DNA of 8,085 bases. Origin: Dehalococcoidia bacterium. Lineage in GTDB: Bacteria; Chloroflexota; Dehalococcoidia; GIF9; UBA5629. Positions 1 to 7,315 of the stretch are shown in pieces. Each line of letters begins with the position of its first letter. Position 1 is the stretch's first letter. The notes under the pieces were generated by a model. That model saw only the letters and a list, made by a program, of their open reading frames with translations, was not told the DNA's origin and made no database searches. The stretch is taken from contig JAQTLG010000065.1 of NCBI GenBank assembly GCA_028715025.1, positions 1 to 8,085 of the forward strand, given 5' to 3'. Made by a program: the position numbers and the translations under genes.

Positions 1-488
1 CGGGCCAAATGCTCGCATAGATGTTTACCTATACCATACCCCACGGTCGGCCTGGCCGGAGACTGTTCGTTCACCGGTTCAGGTCCCTCCCAGGGAATAC
101 CATGATATTGTATTGAGCTGGGGAAAATCACCCGCTTGATGCCGGCTAGCCTGGCTGCCTCAAAAACGTGGAAGGTGCCTGTATTCATGATTGTGTACTG
201 CTTATACAGGTCACCGGCTTTTTCCGGTCGCTCGCTGACGCCGCGCTCCTCTGCAGAGAAAAACACCATGTGCGCCACTTTATCTACCTTGTGTTTCGCA
301 AGAGTCTCTGCGATCAATTTGTAATCCAGGATATCCCCTTCTACCATGGTGATTTTCGCCGCAGTGTCGCCCAACCTGCCCGGTGTCGATTTGGGTTCAA
401 GACAAATCACTTGCTCCCCACGCTCCACCAGGTTCTTGATAACGCGGGCGCCGATAAAACCTTTCCCGCCTGTTACTAAAGTCGTCAT
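1..488 (-). CDS. Extended SDR / NAD-dependent epimerase-dehydratase, partial (C-terminus beyond the left edge)
   Basis: First 162 codons of a nucleotide-sugar-epimerase-like extended short-chain dehydrogenase/reductase; the gene continues past the left edge. The protein begins MTTLVTGGKGFIGARV, so the Rossmann dinucleotide loop GxxGxxG is at residues 7-13. Glu31 at the end of the second strand (VICLEP) fits NAD rather than NADP. GDILD (51-55) is the adenine-contacting Asp region, MNTGT (101-105) the extended-SDR Asn, PSS (123-125) supplies the catalytic Ser and YGIGK (151-155) the Tyr-xxx-Lys pair. The ATG at 488 has an AGGAGG (minus strand, 496-501) 7 nt upstream and begins 24 nt after the amidohydrolase stop, so it is the last visible gene of the operon. 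The family acts on sugar nucleotides, but also on steroid, phenylpropanoid and other alcohols. In a CoA-transferase operon a small-molecule oxidation or epimerisation is more likely than cell-wall sugar chemistry, but the substrate is not visible. Confidence 0.88.
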   Translation of the reverse strand, partial: MTTLVTGGKGFIGARVIKNLVERGEQVICLEPKSTPGRLGDTAAKITMVEGDILDYKLIAETLAKHKVDKVAHMVFFSAEERGVSERPEKAGDLYKQYTIMNTGTFHVFEAARLAGIKRVIFPSSIQYHGIPWEGPEPVNEQSPARPTVGYGIGKHLCEHLA

Positions 489-512
489 CTCTTTTCCTCC
501 TTTTCGTTCCTT

Positions 513-1469
513 CTATAGCTTAAATAACTTTTTTGCATTTTCACCCAGTATCAGATCGACTTCAGCCTTGCTAAACTCATAACCGAAGCTTTTAGCCTTT
601 TCAGGGAGCTCCTTGAAATAGTTGACCCAGCCCGGCAGGAAACCGAGCGAGCGGTAGCGCTTGCCTGAAGGATGGTCGCTGGCAAACAGGATATGGTCTG
701 CGCCAAGGTTGTCCCGCATGCTGGCCAGGATGGGCACGAAGTCGTCCATATTCACTGCGCCGAAATTCCAGTTGGATAGCTCCAGGTAACAGTTGGGATG
801 ACCCTTGGCAACCTGTATGGCTGCCTCCCACCATTTGGGGTAACCGGCATGAGCAATGACTACTTTTAAGTTTTTATACATCTTCAGTAGCCCTGCGATA
901 TGTGCGGGATGGTTGTGATTGGGCAGGGTAAAATCGGCGCCAAGCATATTAATGCCTTCCCCGGCACGTGTATGGATGACCACGGGTATATCCAGGTCGG
1001 CACATGCTTTCACCAGAGGTTTGGCCTCTTCGCTGTTGACCAGCAGGCTCTTGGTGGTAAACTCGCCGCAGCCCTTCAAGCCGCATTCCTTGATGGCCTT
1101 GGTCATAATCTTGGCACAGTCGGACCTTCGCGGGTCCACATAGGCGCAAACGTAAAGCCTGCCCTTGTATTTCTTCTGAAACTCGCCGAAAAGCACAACC
1201 TGCTCAGCGTAGGGGACGGCGGGCTCCTCACCGGTCCAGTAGGTGCCGAAATCGGTCATCATGATAATGCTGGCATCCACGCCGGCCTTGTCCATATTGG
1301 CGATATATTCTGTACCGTCCGGATCGGTGACTCCCTCCTCGATCTTGGGAAGGATCATCTCCGGCTTGCGTCCCTCCTCTTTCTTGGCCCATTCCTCGGC
1401 CGTATTGCGGTGGAATGCCGTCGGCATGAATCCTTTGAACCAGAAATGAGTATGAGCATCAACAATCAT
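513..1469 (-). CDS. Amidohydrolase family 2 (PF04909-type) metal-dependent hydrolase/decarboxylase
   Basis: A 318-aa TIM-barrel metal enzyme of the amidohydrolase-2 group, which includes ACMSD, gamma-resorcylate decarboxylase and 4-oxalomesaconate hydratase. Visible active-site residues in order: the metal-binding HxH of MIVDAHTHFW (His6, His8), His166 in VVIHTRAG, His207 in VVIAHAGYPKWW and the catalytic Asp265 in LFASDHPSG. The length is normal for the family, and the C-terminal GENAKKLF signature is present. The frame is open upstream to an ATG at 1538, but that extension overlaps the CoA-transferase gene and lacks a ribosome site. The ATG at 1469 has CTGGAGG (minus strand, 1478-1484) 8 nt upstream and puts the HxH near the N-terminus as usual, so I chose it. 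It lies 19 nt after the preceding CoA-transferase. By family precedent it would decarboxylate or hydrolyse a cyclic or carboxylated intermediate; the exact reaction is unknown. Confidence 0.92.
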   Translation of the reverse strand: MIVDAHTHFWFKGFMPTAFHRNTAEEWAKKEEGRKPEMILPKIEEGVTDPDGTEYIANMDKAGVDASIIMMTDFGTYWTGEEPAVPYAEQVVLFGEFQKKYKGRLYVCAYVDPRRSDCAKIMTKAIKECGLKGCGEFTTKSLLVNSEEAKPLVKACADLDIPVVIHTRAGEGINMLGADFTLPNHNHPAHIAGLLKMYKNLKVVIAHAGYPKWWEAAIQVAKGHPNCYLELSNWNFGAVNMDDFVPILASMRDNLGADHILFASDHPSGKRYRSLGFLPGWVNYFKELPEKAKSFGYEFSKAEVDLILGENAKKLFKL

Positions 1470-1488
1470 GTCTTTTTCCTCCAGTTTA

Positions 1489-2694
1489 TTAAGCGACGAT
1501 CTTAGAGCCCTTGAGAGCGCTGATATCTTTGGTGTCATATCCTATCGATTTAAGTATTTCGTCGGTGTGCTGACCCAGCGTGGGAGGCGGCCCCTGCATT
1601 TTAAGAGGCGTATCTTTCAATTTCCAGGGAATGCCAACTGCCTTTATCCTGCCCGCGACCGGGTGGTCCAGCTCCTGAACCATGTTCACCGCAGCCACCT
1701 GCGGCTCGCCCAGTATATCTTCAACCGTCTTGAAAACGGCGCTGTAGCCGCCTACGCCTTCTACGATGGCTTTTATCTCTGCAGCAGTCTTGCTCTCCAG
1801 GGCCGGCTCGATGACAGGCTTAAACTCCTGCGCATCCCTGCCTATTCCTACCATCTTCATGCCCTTCTCCTTAAAATACGGGTCCTCCAGCAGCGCGTCC
1901 AGGCCGACCTTCCTGCAGAATTCCTCCCACCCCTTCTGCGCCTTTTCCGCATCGATCGGCATGCCGAACATCAGGGCCCGGTCTTGCGTTTTATAGCCGT
2001 TTTCCTGGTGGTCGAACGGACCCGTGAAGTGCCAGCCGCCCGGCAGGTCGGGGTTATAGTGGGCGGTGATAATGTAACTATACATCATGATCATATTCAG
2101 GAATTGCGAACTGTCGATCTTCTGGCCTTTGCCGCTTGGCTTGCGGTTGAAAAGGGCCGAGAGGATACCAATAAACGACCAAATGCCACTGGTTGTGCCC
2201 ACCATGTCAACGCCCAGGCGCACCGGCTCCCCGCCCGTCTCACCCAGGAACCACTGGTAACCAGCCATGCCCTGTATTTCAAGCTCCGATGCTGCATAAT
2301 CTGCATAGGGGCCGACCGTCCCGAAGGGCGAGATCGCGCAATATATCAGTTTGGGATTGTCTTTGCTTAGCCGGGCATAACCAATGCCCATCTCGTCGGC
2401 CTTGTTCGGTCCGAAATCCTCGATCAATACATCGACCTTTTTAGCCAGCTTGCGGACTATCTCCCGACCCCTTTCTTCCTGCAGGTTCAGAGCGATGCTC
2501 TTCTTGCCGCGGTTCAACGCCATGAAGAGCGAGCTTTCACCTTTGATCTTTTCGCCCAGTTTGCGCGTCCAGTCTCCGTCGATGGGCTCCACTTTTACGA
2601 CCTCGGCGCCGCTGTCGCTGAGCTGCATCGAACAGAACGGGCCAGATATCTCCTGACTCAGGTCAAGTACCTTTATTCCTTTCAGAGGTGTCAT
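1489..2694 (-). CDS. CaiB/BaiF class III CoA-transferase (third of three)
   Basis: A 401-aa family III CoA-transferase, which moves CoA from an acyl-CoA donor to a carboxylic acid through an aspartyl-CoA thioester. It begins MTPLKGIKVLDLSQEISGPF, the usual N-terminal CoA-binding Rossmann segment, followed by GAEVVKVEP (29-37), NRGKKSIALNL (61-71) and YCAISPFGTVGPY (118-130). Asp163 in GVDMVGTTSG, ahead of the GILSAL helix and SGKGQ, matches the catalytic Asp of formyl-CoA transferase and CaiB. The C-terminus has the family's GQHTDEIL motif. The frame extends to an ATG at 2820, but those 42 residues are basic, low-complexity and overlap the upstream gene. The ATG at 2694 has AGGAGG at 2704-2709, 9 nt away and overlapping the upstream stop codon, with a 13-nt gap, which suggests translational coupling. 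The substrate cannot be assigned; it may pair with a neighbouring paralogue as a heteromer, as BbsE/BbsF do. Confidence 0.95.
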   Translation of the reverse strand: MTPLKGIKVLDLSQEISGPFCSMQLSDSGAEVVKVEPIDGDWTRKLGEKIKGESSLFMALNRGKKSIALNLQEERGREIVRKLAKKVDVLIEDFGPNKADEMGIGYARLSKDNPKLIYCAISPFGTVGPYADYAASELEIQGMAGYQWFLGETGGEPVRLGVDMVGTTSGIWSFIGILSALFNRKPSGKGQKIDSSQFLNMIMMYSYIITAHYNPDLPGGWHFTGPFDHQENGYKTQDRALMFGMPIDAEKAQKGWEEFCRKVGLDALLEDPYFKEKGMKMVGIGRDAQEFKPVIEPALESKTAAEIKAIVEGVGGYSAVFKTVEDILGEPQVAAVNMVQELDHPVAGRIKAVGIPWKLKDTPLKMQGPPPTLGQHTDEILKSIGYDTKDISALKGSKIVA

Positions 2695-2707
2695 CTTAAA
2701 GATCCTC

Positions 2708-3871
2708 CTATCGCTTACCCTTGCTTTTTCCGGCTTTGCCGGAGATCTCCGCAAGAATTTCTTTTCTGTTTTTATCCGGCTTGACCGGCCCCGTGATCTT
2801 GATCGGTTGGGGTGGATCACTGAATTTCAGCGGGAAGTTGCTGAAGAGAGCAGGGCCCCACATGGTATTGCATTTGACAATCATCTTGTTTTCTCTGATG
2901 TGGGGATCGTTGTATATCTCGTCCACCGTATTGATGGGGCCTACCGGCACACCGTTGCGGCGCAGCAGTATGATCCACCACCTGGCGGGTTCCACGGCGA
3001 ACTTCTCCTCAAGTATGGGTATGAGCTCCTCCCTGTGCTTGACTCGGTCCGCATTGGTGGCGAACCTGGGATCTTTCTCGAGGTCAGCCAGCGCCAGCGC
3101 CTTGCACAGCATGGACCAGTACTCCTCCCTATAAATGCTGACGTTGATATATTTATTATCATATGTTCTGAAGGACTGTGACGGCACGATATTGGGATTG
3201 GCCGTGCCCATGGGCACCGGGCTTTTCCCCGTTGCGAAATACTCCGATATCCTGGTGGTCTCGAGTGCCAGCGTAGCTTCAAGCTGGGACATCTCCACCT
3301 TCTGACCGCGTCCTGTCGCCTGTCGAGTCATGAGCGCCAGCAGCACAGCCTGGACGATGTTCAGACTGGTAGTAAAGTCTACCGATGCAACGTATCGAAA
3401 CATCTCTCCCTGGCTGCCGGGAGGGCCGTTCAAACTGGCGAAACCCGAGGCGAGCTGCATCAGTGGGTCGTTGCTGGGCGAATTGGCCAGCGGCCCGGTT
3501 GCGCCGTAGCTGGAGCTGGCACAGTAGATGATATTGGGATTCGCTTTACTGACGTTTTCATAATCGAATTTCAGCTTCGTCATTGTCCCCGGCGGATGGT
3601 TTTCTATTATGACATCGGCCGTAGCAACTATTTTTAAGGCAATCTCACGGTCCTCTTCCTTCTTCAGGTCGAGGACTATATTGCGCTCATTGAAATGCGC
3701 CGTAATATAAGCCGTGCCCGCGCCGCCCTGCATGGTGCCCGCATGGTAAAGGCCATCCAGCTTGGGGGGCTCAAAACGTATAACATCGGCCCCCAGGGCT
3801 CCCAGCAGGCAGCAGGCGATCGGCCCAACGCCCCAGCCACCTGCATCTATTACTCTTACGCCATTTAACAT
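2708..3871 (-). CDS. CaiB/BaiF class III CoA-transferase (second of three)
   Basis: A 387-aa class III CoA-transferase paralogue. It starts MLNGVRVIDAGGWGVGPIA. Family landmarks are GADVIRFEPP (28-36), NERNIVLDLKKEED (61-74), IIENHPPGTM (88-97), YCASSSYGATGP (116-127) and the proposed catalytic Asp165 in VASVDFTTSL, followed by ALMTRQATGRGQ. The C-terminus differs from the other two copies: it ends in a Lys-rich tail (SGKAGKSKGKR) and lacks the usual GxHTDEVL motif, reading PDKNRKEILAEI instead. The first segment is also altered, with GGWGVGPIACCLLG where the other copies read QEISGPFCSMQLSD or RGFPPAFAAMHLGD. It could therefore be the non-catalytic or differently specific partner of a heteromer. 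The ATG at 3871 has GGAGG at 3879-3883, 7 nt upstream, and follows the first paralogue by 28 nt. The three sequences differ clearly from one another, so this is not a recent tandem duplication. Confidence 0.94.
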   Translation of the reverse strand: MLNGVRVIDAGGWGVGPIACCLLGALGADVIRFEPPKLDGLYHAGTMQGGAGTAYITAHFNERNIVLDLKKEEDREIALKIVATADVIIENHPPGTMTKLKFDYENVSKANPNIIYCASSSYGATGPLANSPSNDPLMQLASGFASLNGPPGSQGEMFRYVASVDFTTSLNIVQAVLLALMTRQATGRGQKVEMSQLEATLALETTRISEYFATGKSPVPMGTANPNIVPSQSFRTYDNKYINVSIYREEYWSMLCKALALADLEKDPRFATNADRVKHREELIPILEEKFAVEPARWWIILLRRNGVPVGPINTVDEIYNDPHIRENKMIVKCNTMWGPALFSNFPLKFSDPPQPIKITGPVKPDKNRKEILAEISGKAGKSKGKR

Positions 3872-3899
3872 ATCAGTACCTCCAAAACAGCTGGCCGTT

Positions 3900-5078
3900 T
3901 CATTCGACGGCCTTGATTTTTCTTAGCTCCTCTATCTGGGGCTCGCCGTATCCTATCTCCTGAAGCACTTCATCTGTATGTTCTCCCGGAATCGGGCAGT
4001 ACCTGTTGAACTGGGCCGGAGTGTCGGATAACTTGAGCGGGTTGCCCAGTTGCTTTATCTTACCCAGCACTGGATGTTCCTTCTCCATGATCATCTGCCG
4101 GCTGACCAACTGGGGATCCTCCATAGCTTCCTCAACATAAAGTACCGGTCCCATGAACACCTGCCTCTGCTTGGCCCATTCCCACCACTCATCGCGCGTT
4201 TTTGTCAGAAACAGCTCCCGTAATATCTGGAACATCTCCTGGCGATCGTTCTCGTCTTTGGGCCACTGCCTGGGTATCAGGTCAGGACGGCCTATGCCCT
4301 CGCAGAAATTTTTCCAGAAAGGTGTCTCAATGAACTGGATGGCGACATATTCGCCGTCCTTGGTGAGATACGCCGAGCAGTGCGGATCGCCGCCGGTCTG
4401 AGGTGTGAGGCCACGCCTCCTTTTTTCCCCCGATACCATGTACATGGTGGCATCGAAAGAGATCAGCGAGAATACTGTGTCGAGATAGGCAATGTCCACC
4501 AGTTGCCCTTTACCCGTCCTCTCCCTGGCCTGCAATGCAATCAGGATGCCTATCAGGGGATGCAGTCCCGCGCCGGCGAAATCCGCGACCATATTGCTGG
4601 GGAAGCAGGGCGGCCCGTCCTTGGGACCGATCAGGCTGAGCGCACCGCCGATAGCCATAAAATTGGCGTCGTGACCCACGATATCCCGGTAGGGGCCTGT
4701 CTGGCCGTAGCCGCTGACCGCGCAGAAGATAAGGCGGGGATTGATCTCTTTCAGGGTATCGTAACCTATGCCCAGCTTCTCCATTGTGCCCGGCCTCGAA
4801 TTCTCAACCAGTATGTCCATCTTTTTGATTAATTTGTAAATGACCTCTTTGCCCTGTTCCGATTTCAGGTTGAGCTTGATGCTGCGCTTATTACGGTCGA
4901 TAAAGGTATAAGCGGACATCGTCTGCGCGGCCGCCTCCATGGGCAGCGCCAGGGTGTACCCGACGGGATCGACCTTGATTACGTCTGCGCCGAAATCACC
5001 CAGATGCATGGCCGCGAAGGCGGGTGGGAACCCCCGGCAGATATCGATAACTTTTAAGCCTTCCAATGCTTGTACCAT
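3900..5078 (-). CDS. CaiB/BaiF class III CoA-transferase (first of three)
   Basis: A 392-aa class III CoA-transferase, the first of the three. Landmarks: MVQALEGLKVIDICRGFPPA at the N-terminus, GADVIKVDPVG (30-40), DRNKRSIKLNLKSEQGKEV (61-79), ENSRPGTMEKLGIGYDTLK (92-110), YGQTGPYRD (124-132), the putative catalytic Asp166 in NMVADFAGAGLHP, then RERTGKGQ and a C-terminal PGEHTDEVLQEIGYG. All three signature regions are intact, so it should be active. The start is the ATG at 5078, with AAGGAG (minus strand, 5084-5089) 5 nt upstream. A GTG two codons earlier at 5084 is in frame but overlaps that ribosome site. It is separated from the transporter stop by 80 nt holding a strong hairpin, the largest gap within the set apart from the divergent region. 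The family makes acyl-CoAs of acids such as carnitine, bile acids, benzylsuccinate, oxalate or mesaconate; which acid applies here is not visible. Confidence 0.95.
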   Translation of the reverse strand: MVQALEGLKVIDICRGFPPAFAAMHLGDFGADVIKVDPVGYTLALPMEAAAQTMSAYTFIDRNKRSIKLNLKSEQGKEVIYKLIKKMDILVENSRPGTMEKLGIGYDTLKEINPRLIFCAVSGYGQTGPYRDIVGHDANFMAIGGALSLIGPKDGPPCFPSNMVADFAGAGLHPLIGILIALQARERTGKGQLVDIAYLDTVFSLISFDATMYMVSGEKRRRGLTPQTGGDPHCSAYLTKDGEYVAIQFIETPFWKNFCEGIGRPDLIPRQWPKDENDRQEMFQILRELFLTKTRDEWWEWAKQRQVFMGPVLYVEEAMEDPQLVSRQMIMEKEHPVLGKIKQLGNPLKLSDTPAQFNRYCPIPGEHTDEVLQEIGYGEPQIEELRKIKAVE

Positions 5079-5107
5079 GATCACTCCTTGTTTTTATTGC
5101 ATGACAG

Positions 5108-5143
5108 CGGCCGGCTCAGCCTTGTTAAGAGGCTTGCCGGCCG
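5108..5143 (-). promoter_or_regulatory. GC-rich intercistronic hairpin between transporter and CoA-transferases
   Basis: An interrupted inverted repeat: CGGCCGGC at 5108-5115 pairs with GCCGGCCG at 5136-5143 (8 bp, all G-C), and AGCC at 5118-5121 pairs with GGCT at 5131-5134 across a 9-nt loop. No T-run follows on either strand, so it is not a standard intrinsic terminator. It lies in the 80-nt spacer between the transporter stop and the first CoA-transferase start. It could set relative expression through RNA processing, 3'-end protection or attenuation; the role is inferred. Confidence 0.5.
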
Positions 5144-5158
5144 GGTTGCTGACCTGTA

Positions 5159-6448
5159 CTAAACCACCTGGACTTCTACGCCCTCCTCCTTCTTCCTCGC
5201 GCTATAATAATCGGCATCAAATGTTTTGTACATTATCAAATAACCGATAGAGGCTATAAGTAGAATGGCGCCGTTTACCCAGAACGCTATCTGAAGATTT
5301 GAGGCATCCGAGATAGCGCCGGTCACGGCCGGACCCCACAGGCCACCGAAGAAAAACATGCTGAAAATATAGGCGCCGTAGGCTGTGGCACGCTGATAGA
5401 AAGGAACCACTTCTTGGCTGGCTGTGTGCTGCACCGGGATGAAAGCGAACTGGCAAAAGACAACGATGAAGAACAGCCACCAGATGTTAAGGGCCACTGC
5501 AGCGACGAAAAAGACAAGGCAGATAATTATGCAGATCCAGCACAGAAGGACCTTGTTGCGCGGCTTGTTTTTCGACATTCTATCACCGAGTATTCCACCT
5601 ACCGGGCCGGCTACCAGCGCAGTCAGCATAATGGCGCCCGTTAAGGTGCCGGCCAAAGCCACATCCATGCCCATGAACCTGTTGAAATAAGTGGGCAGCC
5701 AGTACATGATCGACATGCTGAAAAGGTAGGCCAGGCCGAAGGATATAAATAATGTAACCAGCGTCTTGACCTTCAGGATATCTTTAATCACGCCGGCGAA
5801 GCTGGTGGACATGCCTCCGACCTGCCCGTTGGCGTCCTTCGGCTGGTTTTTATAATCAGGTATAAACCATGCCAGTATGCCGAAGATGATTCCCGGGATG
5901 GCCACAGCCATGAAGGCGGTGCGCCATCCGTATTTAATCGCGACTGCTCCACCTATGACCATGCCGATGGCCGTGCCCACAGCCGCCGCTGTGGTCCATA
6001 TGCCGGTCAGTGTCGCCCGCCTCGATTTTTTCACTGAGGCCATCAGCAATGCCTGACCTCCTGAATTGAAGCTGGCCTCGCCCACACCGAGTATAGCCCG
6101 GGCGGATATCAACTGGCCAAAATTGGCCGCCAGTCCGGAACAAAATGAAGCTATGCTCCACACAATGGACATAAGCGAGATCATTCTTCCCCTGCGCCAG
6201 CGGTCGATTACATAGGACAGGGGCAGAGAGAGAAGCCCCACCATGGCCAGTACTATAGTGCTCAACCAGCCGAGCTGGGTATCCGTGAGACCGAGCTCCT
6301 TTTGCAAGATGGGGAACATGGGGCTGATAACGGTCCTGGTGGCAAAATCAAGCAGATAGAGAATATAGAGCACTACCATCAGGTACCATATTTTCCATGT
6401 TGGCAATGGCATAATTACTTTTTCGTCGTTGTCGGCAGCTTTACTCAA
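5159..6448 (-). CDS. MFS transporter, Spinster-like / organic-acid type
   Basis: A 429-aa inner-membrane carrier of the major facilitator superfamily with about 12 hydrophobic segments. TM1 (about 19-41) carries Asp34 and Arg38 in LLDFATR. Motif A between TM2 and TM3 reads YVIDRWRRGRM (79-89), and TM4 begins with ARAILGVGEASFNSGGQ, the R-x-x-x-GxGEA pattern of Spinster-like and related MFS proteins. A second half with a central hydrophilic loop follows, ending in a TASQEVVPFYQRATAYG loop before TM11. The frame is open to a GTG at 6514, 2 nt after the upstream stop, but that has no ribosome site. I prefer the TTG at 6448, which has GGGAGG (6460-6465) and AGGTGA (6453-6458) upstream and gives a normal short cytoplasmic N-terminus; the start is uncertain. 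The likely job is uptake of the acid activated by the following CoA-transferases. Confidence 0.9.
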   Translation of the reverse strand: MSKAADNDEKVIMPLPTWKIWYLMVVLYILYLLDFATRTVISPMFPILQKELGLTDTQLGWLSTIVLAMVGLLSLPLSYVIDRWRRGRMISLMSIVWSIASFCSGLAANFGQLISARAILGVGEASFNSGGQALLMASVKKSRRATLTGIWTTAAAVGTAIGMVIGGAVAIKYGWRTAFMAVAIPGIIFGILAWFIPDYKNQPKDANGQVGGMSTSFAGVIKDILKVKTLVTLFISFGLAYLFSMSIMYWLPTYFNRFMGMDVALAGTLTGAIMLTALVAGPVGGILGDRMSKNKPRNKVLLCWICIIICLVFFVAAVALNIWWLFFIVVFCQFAFIPVQHTASQEVVPFYQRATAYGAYIFSMFFFGGLWGPAVTGAISDASNLQIAFWVNGAILLIASIGYLIMYKTFDADYYSARKKEEGVEVQVV

Positions 6449-6512
6449 TTTGTCACCTACCTCCCTAAATTTAATTTGATCGCGCTGACCTGAACTGAGA
6501 CGAATAATGCTC

Positions 6513-6534
6513 ACGCCTATTTGGCGTTTTTTTT
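6513..6534 (+). terminator. Possible intrinsic terminator in the antisense direction
   Basis: On the plus strand ACGCC (6513-6517), loop TATTT, GGCGT (6523-6527) form a 5-bp stem followed directly by eight T residues (6527-6534). This has the form of a short rho-independent terminator, but it faces against the operon, and no plus-strand gene is seen to its left. It may stop antisense transcription or be an accident of the Lys-rich end of the gene on the other strand. Confidence 0.3.
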
Positions 6535-7194
6535 CAAACCGTACCTTTCGTAATATTTGGCGGGTATCTTGTCGGGATCCTTATATATCATGTAGCGACA
6601 GGGATCTTTGCCGAACTCCTTGGGCGGCTCAATGACCCAGATGGGATAGCCTGTCTCCTCCATGGGTATGATGTCCTGCAGAGCGCAATGCACGCAGTAG
6701 ACCGGGACATCCGTCTGCCCGAAGGTCATGCGCTGGGCCTTTTTCACCCTGGCTAAATTCTTGGGCGGATTATAGATACCGTTAAGCACGGCTCTTCCTC
6801 CGCTGCCACAGGGCATCATCATAACCGTGACCTTTTCGTCGTCCTCCTCTTTCTTCAGCTTGGTCAGATGCCCGCTGAAACCGGCGGCCAGCATCTGCAC
6901 CTGCCGCTTGATGCTTTCAGCCCGGTATATCTGCGCCAGGACCGTAAAATCCTTGAAGACATCGTGCAGTACCTCGTAGAGGGCTTCATCCCCCATGTGG
7001 TTATAGACATAGCTCATCAGCGTGGCAATCCAATCCCGGAACCCCTCGTGCATGGAGAAAAATTCTTTGTACTGCCGTCGGTTCAGCTTCTTTGCCTTCT
7101 GCAGATCGCCTGCATCGATCGCCTGCTCGACCAGGTCGACTGTCTCGGTTCCCAGCTCCTGTAGTTCGGCTTCAGTGAATAGTCTCTCAGCCAT
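6517..7194 (-). CDS. Protein of unknown function with CGSGGR and YCxHC motifs
   Basis: A 225-aa soluble protein that I cannot assign to a named family with confidence. The first 120 residues are charged, probably helical, with no signal peptide or membrane segment. The C-terminal half holds the distinctive part: MMMPCGSGGRAVLNGIY (125-141, Cys129), VPVYCVHCALQDIIPME (163-179, Cys167, His169, Cys170) and KDPCRYMIY (196-204, Cys199). Several Cys and a His in these motifs could form a metal site or a thiol active centre (inference). I have an impression of similar PCGSGGR/YCxHC proteins in anaerobe catabolic clusters, but cannot verify it. The ATG at 7194 has GGGAG (7203-7207) 8 nt upstream. It is the first gene of the leftward operon, reading directly away from the mutase. 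The gene ends in an A8 run and a TAG inside a small hairpin. Confidence 0.85.
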   Translation of the reverse strand: MAERLFTEAELQELGTETVDLVEQAIDAGDLQKAKKLNRRQYKEFFSMHEGFRDWIATLMSYVYNHMGDEALYEVLHDVFKDFTVLAQIYRAESIKRQVQMLAAGFSGHLTKLKKEEDDEKVTVMMMPCGSGGRAVLNGIYNPPKNLARVKKAQRMTFGQTDVPVYCVHCALQDIIPMEETGYPIWVIEPPKEFGKDPCRYMIYKDPDKIPAKYYERYGLKKNAK

Positions 7195-7285
7195 GATTTT
7201 CTCTCCCTGATGTAATCTTTGTTGATTTGTTCTCCGCTACGACCGGCAGATTTGTATCCTATCCCGTAATACTTGCTTTATTTTG

Positions 7286-7315
7286 TTGACCTGGTATGAT
7301 TTAATTTAATATAAT
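7286..7315 (+). promoter_or_regulatory. Sigma70-type promoter for the mutase gene
   Basis: TTGACC at 7286-7291 and TATAAT at 7310-7315 are separated by 18 nt. This is five of six matches at -35 and all six at -10. Transcription would start near 7322 and leave a leader of about 90 nt before the ATG at 7411. Confidence 0.65.

Noticed and set aside
900..1505. 201-aa plus-strand open frame
   Set aside because: It is antisense to the amidohydrolase active-site region and has no ribosome site or family signature.
1470..1538. N-terminal 23-residue extension of the amidohydrolase (ATG at 1538)
   Set aside because: It overlaps the upstream gene and has no ribosome site; the ATG at 1469 places the HxH motif where the family has it.
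1468..2370. 300-aa plus-strand open frame
   Set aside because: It lies wholly antisense to the third CoA-transferase, which has full family motifs; the translation has no recognisable domain and the composition of a shadow frame.
2695..2820. N-terminal 42-residue extension of the third CoA-transferase (ATG at 2820)
   Set aside because: It is Arg/Lys-rich and overlaps the end of the second CoA-transferase; the ATG at 2694 has a strong AGGAGG and matches the family's N-terminus.
4380..4832. 150-aa plus-strand open frame
   Set aside because: It is antisense to the first CoA-transferase, without motifs or a start signal.
3900..5078. Three CoA-transferases as a recent tandem duplication
   Set aside because: The proteins share only family-level motifs and differ in N- and C-termini, and I see no long near-identical DNA between them.
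6449..6514. GTG at 6514 as the transporter start
   Set aside because: It has no Shine-Dalgarno sequence and adds a hydrophilic segment not typical of MFS proteins. I preferred the TTG at 6448 but kept the upstream frame in mind for the slippage hypothesis.
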